From Acidobacteriota bacterium (lineage in GTDB: Bacteria; Acidobacteriota; Blastocatellia; Pyrinomonadales; Pyrinomonadaceae): a stretch of 64,000 nucleotides of DNA. The stretch's first letter is position 1. Every line of letters starts with the position of its first letter. Below are positions 16,537 to 24,565 of this stretch, one piece after another. The notes beneath the pieces are model-generated. The model saw nothing but the letters and a program-made list of their open reading frames with translations, made no database searches and was not told the DNA's origin. The position numbers and the translations under genes were made by a program. The DNA is taken from the NCBI GenBank assembly GCA_025463135.1, contig JAOAPY010000016.1, positions 185,525 through 249,524 on the forward strand, given 5' to 3'.

Positions 16537-17631
16537 TCAACCCTCACTATTAGAACGTTCCTGTTCTAACAGCCGTTCCTTTCGCTCCAGTCCCCAACGA
16601 TAGCCACTCAGACGCTTATTACTCCCAATCACTCGATGGCAGGGAACGACGAGCGCGACGGGATTCGTCGCGCAGGCGCGCGCGACTGCGCGCACGGCGG
16701 TGGGACGCCCGATAGCCTCTGCAACTTCAGAGTACGAACGCGTGCTGCCATAGGGAATCGCTTGCAGGGCTTCCCACACCAGCCGCTGAAACGCGGTTGC
16801 CTGCACATCCAGTGGAAGGTTGAGGTCAGGACGCCGGCCGGCAAGATGCTCGAGTATCTGGTCCACCCATCCGCGCAGTTGTGCGTCATCGCGCTTCACG
16901 CTTGCCGCTGAGAACTCACCGCGCAGATCGTTCTCGAGATCGATCTCTGAGGAACCCAGCCTGACGGCGCAGATGCCCTTTGCAGTCGCCGCCACCAGGA
17001 GAAATCCCAGATCGCAGCTCGCTACTGCGTAGTCGATAACCGCGCCGCGGCCGTTGCGACTGTAGGTTGCCGGGGTCATGCCCAACTCCGCCGTCGAACG
17101 CTCGTACAGGCGACTGCTGGAACTGTAACCGGCATCGTACAGGGCACTCGTAATGGGTTGGCCCTCGCGAATACTTCCTTTGAATTTTTCGGCGCGGCAA
17201 CTGTCGGCGTATTGACGAGGAGAAATACCGGTAATCTTTTTGAAAGTGCGCTGTAAGTGGAATGAACTGATACCGAGCTGTGCACTGAGATCTGACAGTT
17301 TCAGATTCTCATCCGCCTGGTTAATCAAATCACAAGCGCGCCGAACCAGTGCGACCTTCGCATCAGCCGCGTTCGCCTCGCTCGGGTGACAACGCAGACA
17401 GGCTCTAAATCCGGCCCGTTCGGCAGCTTCAGGGAGGGCGAAGAAGCTGACACGATCACGTCGCGGGCGGCGAGAGGGACAAGACGGTCGGCAATAGATG
17501 CCAGTCGAGCTCACCGCGAACACAAACTTGCCGTCGTGCCGTGCGTCCTTTGTTATGACTGCTTCCCAGAGTCTCTCGTAATCTTGCGGTGCGGGTGCGC
17601 TATTCATTTGTTTTGCCAATGCCAGGTTCAA
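16537..17631 (-). CDS. ada: Bifunctional Ada protein: alkylation-response regulator and O6-methylguanine methyltransferase
   Basis: A 364-residue Ada with three domains. The N-terminal zinc domain has C47, C51, C78 and C81 (GIYCRPSCPSRRP, RACLRCHP), where the first Cys takes methyl groups from phosphotriesters. An AraC-type helix-turn-helix (LSDLSAQLGISSFHLQRTFK) spans roughly 110-200. The C-terminal methyltransferase domain has the acceptor C331 in PCHRV. It repairs methylated DNA and activates repair genes once methylated. The start is TTG at 17631, supported by a strong GGAGGA 7 nt upstream; an in-frame ATG at 17607 is the alternative. Confidence 0.96.
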   Translation of the reverse strand: MNLALAKQMNSAPAPQDYERLWEAVITKDARHDGKFVFAVSSTGIYCRPSCPSRRPRRDRVSFFALPEAAERAGFRACLRCHPSEANAADAKVALVRRACDLINQADENLKLSDLSAQLGISSFHLQRTFKKITGISPRQYADSCRAEKFKGSIREGQPITSALYDAGYSSSSRLYERSTAELGMTPATYSRNGRGAVIDYAVASCDLGFLLVAATAKGICAVRLGSSEIDLENDLRGEFSAASVKRDDAQLRGWVDQILEHLAGRRPDLNLPLDVQATAFQRLVWEALQAIPYGSTRSYSEVAEAIGRPTAVRAVARACATNPVALVVPCHRVIGSNKRLSGYRWGLERKERLLEQERSNSEG

Positions 17632-17730
17632 TGGTTTGTCCTCCAGTATCCGTAATCTGGGGACGATCGTAAAGCACTCGTCTCAATGAATCTATCCGAT
17701 TCTTGCGGGCAAACCTTTAGAGTGCTGTCT

Positions 17731-17819
17731 GTCCAACGAACTTCAGTTTGTCGCGGTTGGGTGATTCCCTCCAAGCTCGGTTCCATCGCGGGAGATCGAC
17801 AAACTGAAGTTTGTCGGAC
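17731..17819. repeat. Paired palindrome, GTCCGACAAACT family
   Basis: The left half GTCCAACGAACTTCAGTTTG and the right half, ending CTGAAGTTTGTCGGAC, face each other across about 45 bp. It lies in the divergent gap between ada and the isochorismatase-like gene, 71 bp before the latter's start. Confidence 0.85.
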
Positions 17820-17890
17820 GTTTACGACGTTTACATGGACCAGTTTTGCGCGGATCGATTCGTGTGCTTAAATGTTTCTTACCGGTTAAC

Positions 17891-18454
17891 ATGCTGCATC
17901 CAAATACGCTTCAACTCACGCAGTCGGTGCTGGCCATCATCGACATGCAGGACGCCTTTCGCCCAAAGATTCCGCACTTTGCCGAACTGGCCGCGCGCAT
18001 CGCAGTGATGGTCCAGGGCGCCGGGTTGTTGGGTCTTCCCATCATTGTTACTGAGCAATATCCCAAAGGCCTGGGCCACACGGCATCTGAGATTACCGCG
18101 CTGCTGCCCGATTCGCTCGAGATAATTGAGAAGACAACATTCAGCTTCTGCGGCGCTGCCCAGTTTCAATCGCAACTCGAACGCGCGAATGCGAAACAAG
18201 TCATCGTCTGCGGGATTGAGGCGCACATTTGCGTGAACCAAACAGTCCACGATCTATTGGCGAAGGGCCTTCAGGTGCACTTGCTTACCGACTGTATAGC
18301 CTCGCGTACTCTGGCTGACAGAAAAGCGGCCACTAGAAAGATGCAGATGAGCGGCGCCATTCCCTGCTCGATAGAAATGGCTTTATTCGAGTTGATGCGG
18401 GATGCAAGGCATGAACAGTTCAAGGCGATACAAGCGCTGATAAAAAGTAATTAG
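17891..18454 (+). CDS. Isochorismatase-like cysteine hydrolase
   Basis: A 187-residue hydrolase of the isochorismatase family. The catalytic triad is visible as D18 (AIIDMQDAF), K81 (EKTTFSF) and C114 (GIEAHICVNQT); the cis-peptide and T-E-Y positions (VTEQYPKGLG) also fit. Relatives hydrolyse amides such as nicotinamide or act on unknown substrates; the specificity here cannot be read. The ATG at 17891 matches the family N-terminus. The final codons and TAG stop lie inside a 7-bp repeat array starting at 18446. Confidence 0.9.
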   Translation: MLHPNTLQLTQSVLAIIDMQDAFRPKIPHFAELAARIAVMVQGAGLLGLPIIVTEQYPKGLGHTASEITALLPDSLEIIEKTTFSFCGAAQFQSQLERANAKQVIVCGIEAHICVNQTVHDLLAKGLQVHLLTDCIASRTLADRKAATRKMQMSGAIPCSIEMALFELMRDARHEQFKAIQALIKSN

Positions 18455-18475
18455 TAATTAGTAGTCAGTAATCAG
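18446..18475 (+). repeat. 7-bp array (AGTAATT type), left arm of inverted pair
   Basis: Units AGTAATT, AGTAATT, AGTAGTC, AGTAATC plus AG. It begins inside the last codons of the upstream hydrolase gene and supplies its stop. The inverted partner is at 18752-18772, and a four-helix-bundle gene remnant lies between them. Confidence 0.75.
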
Positions 18476-18522
18476 CTTGCTCTGCCCACCAAAGGTTGCT
18501 CAATCATTTGGAGGATTAAGCC

Positions 18523-18714
18523 ATGAGGGACTTCAGAGAATTTAGGTTCCCGCAGATCGGAATGGGTTCCGTAAGCGAGCTTGAATATCACATCTTGCTC
18601 GCACACGATTTAACATTCCTGCCCGGGATTGTCTATGACCCGTTGCAATACCGCGTCGTCGAAGTTAAGCGAATGTTAACGACTCGGCATCAGAAAGTCA
18701 GGGCGGCGGAATAG
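18523..18714 (+). pseudogene. Remnant of a four-helix-bundle (S23/IVS-type) protein gene
   Basis: A 63-residue ORF whose sequence (GMGSVSELEYHILLAHDLTFL, then VEVKRMLTTR) matches the C-terminal half of four-helix-bundle proteins of the 23S-intervening-sequence family, which are usually about 115-130 residues. The first half is missing or replaced by an unrelated start (MRDFREFRFPQIG), so this is probably a decayed copy, although translation is possible because GGAGG lies 7 nt before its ATG. It is bracketed by inverted 7-bp arrays. Confidence 0.65.
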
Positions 18715-18751
18715 CTACGACACTACTTTTTATCAGGGACAAAAGGACTCA

Positions 18752-18772
18752 CTGATTACTAATTACTGACCA
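18752..18772 (-). repeat. 7-bp array (CTGATTA, CTAATTA, CTGACCA), right arm of inverted pair
   Basis: Reverse complement of the AGTAATT/AGTAATC units of the left arm at 18446-18475. It ends only 4 nt before the ATG of the uvrD-like gene, leaving no room for a normal ribosome-binding site. Confidence 0.75.
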
Positions 18773-18776
18773 CTTC

Positions 18777-21308
18777 ATGGAACAACTCCTTTCACAATTG
18801 AATGAACAGCAGCGTGAGGCCGTCGTCAATACCGAAGGCCCCCTGCTAATTCTCGCCGGCGCGGGCTCAGGCAAGACACGCGTCATTGCTTATCGCATCG
18901 CTTTTCTCATCTGCGAGAAAGGAGTGCCACCCTGGAATATTCTGGCGGTTACTTTTACGAACAAGTCCGCCCAGGAGATGCGTACGCGCGTGCAGCGCCT
19001 GCTCCAGGGTCAGGAATTATCGAGCGCGCCCTGGGTCTCAACGTTTCACAGTCTTTGCGTGCGCATTCTGCGTCAGGACATAGAGCAGCTGAAGGAAAGT
19101 TACAGTCGCACTTTTACGATTTATGATCAGGACGACTCGCTGCGTCTGATCAAAAACGCCGTCAAGGATCTTGGGTATGACGATAAGCACCTCGGCGCGC
19201 GCTCGGTGCAAAGCGCAATCAGCTCGGCCAAGAATCGCGGCGAGGATGTCGAGGCCTTCGCCGCGCGCGCTGATTACGTTGACGAACGCCGGGCCGCCAT
19301 TGCTCGCGTTTACAAAACTTACGAGGAACGGTTGCACGCCAACAATGCACTCGATTTCGACGATTTGATGATTAAGACCGTGCGGTTATTGCGCAACGCG
19401 CCGGAGGTCCGCGACAAGTACAACCGGAAGTTTCGCTACATTCTGGTGGACGAGTACCAGGATACCAACTCTTTACAGTTTGCCCTCGTCAGCCTGTTGA
19501 CTCAGCAGCAGCAGAACATCTGCGTGGTCGGAGATGAGGATCAATCAATTTATAAATGGCGCGGCGCCGACATAACGAACATCCTGAATTTCGAAAAACA
19601 TTTTCCCAATTCAAAGATTATTCGACTCGAGCAGAACTATCGCTCGACCCAGACTATCCTCGACGTTGCCGGCGCGGTTGTTAAGCGCAATACCGAACGC
19701 AAGGGAAAAAACCTGTGGACCTCGAATCCACCCGGTGAACGCGTGCGCTACTATCAAGCGTTCGATGCCGAAGCTGAAGCGCGTTTTGTGGCTTCGAAAA
19801 TTCGCGAGCATCGCAATGAACAGCCCAATATTCGCGCGGCCGTCCTCTACCGCACTAATTCTCAATCCCGGGTTTTTGAAGAAGCAATGCGCCGCGCCGG
19901 CTTGCCTTATAACATCGTGGGCGGCTTTTCCTTTTACGAGCGCCAGGAAGTGCGCGACATCATCGCCTATTTGAAGCTCGCCTTGAATCCGACCGACTCG
20001 ATAGCCCTGCAACGCGTTATCAATAGCCCGCCGCGGGGCATCGGTAAACAGACGCTGGAAGAAATCGATCGCAGAGCCAGAGACTTCGGGCTCTCAATCT
20101 GGGAGACGATTGCGCTGGTGATTGAAAAGCCCGACGGTTTGAGCCCACGCGCCGTGGCTGCTTTGAAAAACTTCCGCACGATAATTTACCACCTTGCGGA
20201 ACTCGCAGGCGCGCCTCTTCCACGTGGCACGGGCGTGCGGGGTCCCCGGCGGGGCAGCCCCGCTGGGGTGCTTGACCCGCCCGTGGGTGATGCGCAAGGT
20301 GCTTTCAACTCTGAGTCATTCGCCTCGCCCGACGAACATGCGCAGGATGCGCATGCCACGCTCGCGCAGGTGGCGCATGTCACGCTCTCGGACTCACCCG
20401 TTTCCGATGTGGTCAAAGCAGCGATCCTCGATACCGGGTATGAAATTGCGCTGAAGTCAGAAAAGACTGACGAGGCTGATGCGCGGCTGGAAAACCTGCA
20501 AGAGCTGGTGAACGCGGCCGTGGATTATGATGAACAGGGTGTGGAAGGACTGCGGGAATTCATCGATCACTCGGCGCTCTCGTCGGACACGGATCAATAC
20601 AAGAGCGAGGTCCCCGTGACACTGTTGACCGCGCACTCCGCCAAGGGTCTCGAGTTCCCTCTTGTCTTTATCGTCGGTCTTGAAGATGGGCTTTTCCCGC
20701 ATTCGCGCTCGGCAACCGATCCCGCGGAACTCGAAGAAGAGCGCCGTCTTTGTTATGTGGCCATCACTCGCGCGGAAAAATATTTGTATGTAACGCACGC
20801 CATGAAGCGGCGCGTATACGGCGAGGAACTGGCCTCGGAACCGTCACAGTTCCTGAATGAGATGCCTTTGGAGATGATCGAAGATCTTACGATGGGCAAG
20901 TCCTGGCTCTCTTTTGCCCGCGGCTCTACGACAATCGATTACCCGCAGGACGAGCCTCACAAAGAGAAAAGGAAGTACATGGGCAAGACCTATGACAGCG
21001 TCGACTCGATCGCCGAGTTTTTCAAATTGCGCGGTCAGCAAATGGGAAACACGCGGGGGAGTTCGCCTCCGATTGTCACCAAGAGTGCGCCGCGTCGTAG
21101 CCCCGGCGCCCCACCCCTGGCACACCCTCAGGACGAGGGTGGCACGTCCGACTTCGTGCCCGGTTCTTATGTGCGTCATGCAAAATACGGTCGAGGCCTG
21201 GTGCTGCGTCGCGAAGGGGTCGGCGACTCAACTAAACTAACTGTCAGTTTCCCCGGACATGGCCAAAAAAAACTGGTGCAAAAGTACGCTAATTTGGAAA
21301 GCGCTTAG
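18777..21308 (+). CDS. pcrA: UvrD/PcrA-type superfamily 1 DNA helicase with in-frame repeat insertion
   Basis: An 843-residue SF1A helicase, longer than the usual 720-750. Walker A is GAGSGKT (residues 28-34). Later motifs are VTFTNKSAQEMRTR, VDEYQDTN, GDEDQSIYKWRGAD, LEQNYRST, LLTAHSAKGLEFPLVF and VAITRAEKYLYV. The C-terminus (YVRHAKYGRGLVLRREG...) is the Tudor-like domain that in PcrA contacts RNA polymerase. Residues ~479-539 (20211-20393) are a low-complexity insertion in domain 2B carrying a copy of the 468-493 palindrome. A second palindrome-like stretch is in the linker near 21110-21150. It unwinds DNA in excision repair and replication-fork processing. The reading frame is intact. Confidence 0.95.
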   Translation: MEQLLSQLNEQQREAVVNTEGPLLILAGAGSGKTRVIAYRIAFLICEKGVPPWNILAVTFTNKSAQEMRTRVQRLLQGQELSSAPWVSTFHSLCVRILRQDIEQLKESYSRTFTIYDQDDSLRLIKNAVKDLGYDDKHLGARSVQSAISSAKNRGEDVEAFAARADYVDERRAAIARVYKTYEERLHANNALDFDDLMIKTVRLLRNAPEVRDKYNRKFRYILVDEYQDTNSLQFALVSLLTQQQQNICVVGDEDQSIYKWRGADITNILNFEKHFPNSKIIRLEQNYRSTQTILDVAGAVVKRNTERKGKNLWTSNPPGERVRYYQAFDAEAEARFVASKIREHRNEQPNIRAAVLYRTNSQSRVFEEAMRRAGLPYNIVGGFSFYERQEVRDIIAYLKLALNPTDSIALQRVINSPPRGIGKQTLEEIDRRARDFGLSIWETIALVIEKPDGLSPRAVAALKNFRTIIYHLAELAGAPLPRGTGVRGPRRGSPAGVLDPPVGDAQGAFNSESFASPDEHAQDAHATLAQVAHVTLSDSPVSDVVKAAILDTGYEIALKSEKTDEADARLENLQELVNAAVDYDEQGVEGLREFIDHSALSSDTDQYKSEVPVTLLTAHSAKGLEFPLVFIVGLEDGLFPHSRSATDPAELEEERRLCYVAITRAEKYLYVTHAMKRRVYGEELASEPSQFLNEMPLEMIEDLTMGKSWLSFARGSTTIDYPQDEPHKEKRKYMGKTYDSVDSIAEFFKLRGQQMGNTRGSSPPIVTKSAPRRSPGAPPLAHPQDEGGTSDFVPGSYVRHAKYGRGLVLRREGVGDSTKLTVSFPGHGQKKLVQKYANLESA
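20211..20393 (+). repeat. In-frame repeat insertion within the uvrD-like gene
   Basis: The segment begins with CACGTGGCACGGGCGT (20221-20236), identical to 468-483, and closes that palindrome with CGCCCGTG (20278-20285) around a GC-rich inner stem. It continues into short direct repeats (GCGCATGCCACGCTC, then GCGCATGTCACGCTC). It translates as about 61 residues of Gly/Pro/Ala/His-rich sequence, without the composition of a helicase and without any stop codon. Confidence 0.75.
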
Positions 21309-21331
21309 GTATATAGCGTCGACGCATCGAT

Positions 21332-21432
21332 CCTGTCAGAGCCACCTGCGGTAGCGGGTGGGTTTCACTTCATCAACTGGGACCTAACCAGCAAACAAGA
21401 ACCCACCCGCTACCGCAGGGTGGTCTGACAGG
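21332..21432. repeat. Paired palindrome with GGTAGCGGGTGGGTT arms
   Basis: The left arm starts CCTGTCAGAGCCACCTGCGG and ends in GGTAGCGGGTGGGTT (21350-21364); the right arm is its near-perfect complement (21400-21432), around a 35-bp loop. A related single arm, CACGCGGTAGCGGGTGGGT, is at 63923-63941. It lies between the uvrD-like gene and the DUF4139 gene, ending just before the latter's AGGGGG ribosome site. Confidence 0.8.
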
Positions 21433-21448
21433 TAGGGGGCCTAAGTCA

Positions 21449-23695
21449 ATGAAAACCGCGCTGATCTTCATACTTGTATTCGCATTTTCGCTCAATAGTC
21501 TGGGTCAAACGTCGCCTGGCAGCCGCGCGAAAACGCCGCCGCGCATGGCTCGAATTCGACAAAAAAACCCGGAGTCACCGGCGGAACCCCCGCAAGGTTT
21601 GGACAAGTCTCTGCCTATTCGACGAGTGATTCTTTACAGCAATGGCGTCGCATATATCGAACGTCGGGGCGTGGTCAACGGCCACGCTGAAATAAGTCTC
21701 TCCTTCAAACAATCGCAGGTCGATGATGTTTTGAAGTCGATGGTAGTACTCGATCTGGGCAAGGGCCGCATTGGCGCGGTTAGTTACAACTCCAGCGCCC
21801 CGCCATCGGCGCGGATGGCGGAAATCCCTTTTTCGATTGCGTCCGGCACACCGAACACTCAAAGCGGCGGGCTGGCAGGCGTCCTCGCTCAACTACAGGG
21901 CGCGCGCGTTGTCGTTGCTACGAATACGCGGACCGCAGCGGGATCGATTCTCACTGTGGAAGAACGCCGCTCACAAATTGATGCCAACAAGCCACCCGTC
22001 ATTACTCATGCTTTGGTTATCTCGTCAGAATCAGGCGAACTGGTGAGCTTTGATCTGGACGACGTGCGTTCGGTGAAGTTAATCGATGAAGGCGCCCGGC
22101 GTGACGTGAACGAATTTGCGAAGGCGTCGGCTTCGGCCCGGCGTCGTGATGCGAAAACCATCGTCGTGACTTCGGATGGCGCCGGCTCACGAGAGATGCT
22201 CGTCAGTTACACTATCGCGGCACCCATCTGGAAAACGACCTATCGGGTCGTCCTCGATCAGGCGGGCAAGCCATTCTTCCAGGGGTGGGCCATCGTCGAC
22301 AATGTAGGCGATGAAGATTGGAATAACATTTCGCTGTCGCTCATATCGGGCACGCCGGTTTCGTTTATTCAACCCATTCAGCAACCCTTCTATCGTTATC
22401 GCCCCATCGTGCCGATGCCCCCGGATTTAAGACTTGAGCCCCAGGTGTACGAGCCTGGTTCACTCCAATCAGGCGAAAATAAGTTTGGTGGCGTCGGGGG
22501 CGCGAACGGCATGGTACAGAGGTCAGACGCAACCCTGGGGAGTAACCTTCAGCAACGGCAAATCGTTCAATTGCCTATGAACGGGCGAAATATGGACAGT
22601 TTTGCCAATCTGGCGCCGGGCGTCGGCGCCGCAGCACCACCTCCCGCGTCTTCGTTGAGCGAACTGATAACCAATCCGGATTCAAGCGTTGAGGCAGCGG
22701 CGACGGGAAGCGAAGTGGGGGATCTGTTTGAATACAAGATCGATCAGCCAATCACGGTGCCACATGATCGTTCGGCGCTGATTCCCATCGTGCAGGTGCG
22801 CATGGACGGCGAACGCGTCTCGATCTATAACGAAGCGGTACGCCGCGACCGGCCGATGGGCGGCATGCTTTTGAGAAATACAACCGCGCTTACGCTCGAG
22901 GGTGGTTCGATGACGATTATCGACGGCGATGCTTACGCCGGCGAAGCCTTGATGGAGCGCTTGAAACCTGGTGAGCAAAGGCTGATTTCATTTGCGCTGG
23001 ATCTGGGGACTCTGGTTACAGCAACTACCAAAGAAGATCGCGCGCCCACCTTTCTGGTCCGCGTGGTTAATGGTGTCTTTCAAGCTCATTACCATCAAAC
23101 GAGCAAAAAGGTCTACACGCTCACCAACCAAACGGACAAACCGCGCGTGGTGTTTATCGAACATCCGGTGCGACCCGATTGGACCCTTACGGACGATACG
23201 CAAAAACCTGACGGCAAAAGCGCGCGCTACTATCGCTTTCGCGTTCCGCTGGAGCCCCACAAAACCGCCGAGGTCATTGTCACAGAGCGACGCGCTGTCA
23301 TGGACAGCTATGTGCTGACGAATTTCACGCGGTCTGATCTGGAGTTGTTTATTAGTCGCAACTACATTGACGCAAAGACCCGGGTCGAGTTGGAAAAACT
23401 CATCGAGATTAAGGGCCGCATAGCCGCAGCAGACGCGCGCTTGGAATTGATTAGGGTGGAAGCGGCCGAGATTGGTGAGGACCAGGCGCGACTACGCGAG
23501 AACATTAAAGCCTTGAGCAGCACGTCCGAAGCCAGGCAGCTCATTTCACGTTACGTGGCCAAAGCCGATACACAGGAATCGCGTCTGGAGCAGCTGGAGA
23601 AAGATCGCCGCGCGGTGGCTGAGGAGCGGGCCCGTTTGCAAGCGGAGTTTGAGGCTGAGATACGAGGCTTTGCCCTGGACCGACCTCTGAACTAG
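21449..23695 (+). CDS. Exported DUF4139-type protein with an embedded TonB-receptor-like segment
   Basis: A 748-residue protein with a signal peptide (MKTALIFILVFAFSLNSLGQ), an N-terminal domain (ILYSNGVAYIERRG; KSMVVLDLG), and a central beta domain typical of DUF4139 (AAPIWKTTYRVVLD; GWAIVDNVGDEDWNNISLSLISG; QPITVPHDRSALIPI). The C-terminal third holds VEHP-type IEHPVRPDWTL and a long coiled coil (~660-735). Residues 359-392 (DATLGSNLQQRQIVQLPMNG, then RN...LAPGV) do not belong to this fold and read like the plug region of Oar-type TonB-dependent receptors. It is probably periplasmic or outer-membrane attached. Function is unknown. Confidence 0.85.
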   Translation: MKTALIFILVFAFSLNSLGQTSPGSRAKTPPRMARIRQKNPESPAEPPQGLDKSLPIRRVILYSNGVAYIERRGVVNGHAEISLSFKQSQVDDVLKSMVVLDLGKGRIGAVSYNSSAPPSARMAEIPFSIASGTPNTQSGGLAGVLAQLQGARVVVATNTRTAAGSILTVEERRSQIDANKPPVITHALVISSESGELVSFDLDDVRSVKLIDEGARRDVNEFAKASASARRRDAKTIVVTSDGAGSREMLVSYTIAAPIWKTTYRVVLDQAGKPFFQGWAIVDNVGDEDWNNISLSLISGTPVSFIQPIQQPFYRYRPIVPMPPDLRLEPQVYEPGSLQSGENKFGGVGGANGMVQRSDATLGSNLQQRQIVQLPMNGRNMDSFANLAPGVGAAAPPPASSLSELITNPDSSVEAAATGSEVGDLFEYKIDQPITVPHDRSALIPIVQVRMDGERVSIYNEAVRRDRPMGGMLLRNTTALTLEGGSMTIIDGDAYAGEALMERLKPGEQRLISFALDLGTLVTATTKEDRAPTFLVRVVNGVFQAHYHQTSKKVYTLTNQTDKPRVVFIEHPVRPDWTLTDDTQKPDGKSARYYRFRVPLEPHKTAEVIVTERRAVMDSYVLTNFTRSDLELFISRNYIDAKTRVELEKLIEIKGRIAAADARLELIRVEAAEIGEDQARLRENIKALSSTSEARQLISRYVAKADTQESRLEQLEKDRRAVAEERARLQAEFEAEIRGFALDRPLN

Positions 23696-23737
23696 AGTCG
23701 ACGCTCAACAACAACGAAGTTTGAACGACGGATCAAA

Positions 23738-24565
23738 GTGGTGTATTCGCTATTACAGACTTCTCCGTTGCTTCCCGGCACGGGTCCGGTAAAGATCTAT
23801 CTTCGTGACCAGGGCCAGGGCCCGCCGCTCTTCTTTCTGCATGGCGGCTGGGGCCATGAGATGTATCCCTTCAACCGTCAGACCAGGGCGCTCGCTGCGG
23901 ACTATCGTTGCGTTACTCCGGATCGCAGCGGCTATGGACGTTCGCTGCAGATTGTCGGAGAGCTCCCGCCGGACTTTCACTATCGCGCGGCAATCGAGAC
24001 GTTAAGCGTCATGGATTCTTTGCATGTTGAGCGGGCATCTTTCTGGGGACATAGCGATGGCGCCGTGATAGCTGCGATTCTCGGCTTCACTGCCCCTGAG
24101 CGAGTTAGCGGCCTAATCCTCGAAGCCTTTCACTACTATCGCCAAAAGCCGGCCTCGAAAGAATTCTTTGAGGCGCTAGCTGATCGGCCTGACGTTTTGG
24201 GAGCGGAATTGTGCGAGCGTTTTGCGCGTGTGCTCGGCGCCGGCCACTGGCGGCATTTGATTACCACCCACGCGAAGGCCTGGATAGAAATGGCCGGTGA
24301 AAGTAGTGGACCAACCGACGATCTCTACGGCGGCAGGCTGCATGAAATCTCCGCTCCGGTCTTATTCATTCATGGCGCTCTCGATCCGCGCACCGAGCCG
24401 GGTGAAATGGATGCCGCCCACCATCAACTTCCGCGCGCGGAAATGCATATCCTCGACAAGGCAAGTCATAGCCCGCATAGCGAAATTGCAGTCGCGGATC
24501 AAGTTACCAAAATCGCGGCTGAATTTTTGAAAGCCAGCACAGGTGCTGAATATCCTCAGGTTTGA
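23738..24565 (+). CDS. Alpha/beta hydrolase
   Basis: A 275-residue alpha/beta-hydrolase-fold protein. The oxyanion region is FFLHGGWGHEMYPF, the nucleophile elbow is GHSDG with S106, the acid is probably in FIHGALDPRTEP, and the catalytic His lies in KASHSPH. Asp follows the nucleophile where Met or Gln is more common. The substrate cannot be told from sequence. The start is GTG at 23738 (a second GTG follows). Its last 10 bp overlap the 3' end of the convergent kinase gene. Confidence 0.9.
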   Translation: MVYSLLQTSPLLPGTGPVKIYLRDQGQGPPLFFLHGGWGHEMYPFNRQTRALAADYRCVTPDRSGYGRSLQIVGELPPDFHYRAAIETLSVMDSLHVERASFWGHSDGAVIAAILGFTAPERVSGLILEAFHYYRQKPASKEFFEALADRPDVLGAELCERFARVLGAGHWRHLITTHAKAWIEMAGESSGPTDDLYGGRLHEISAPVLFIHGALDPRTEPGEMDAAHHQLPRAEMHILDKASHSPHSEIAVADQVTKIAAEFLKASTGAEYPQV

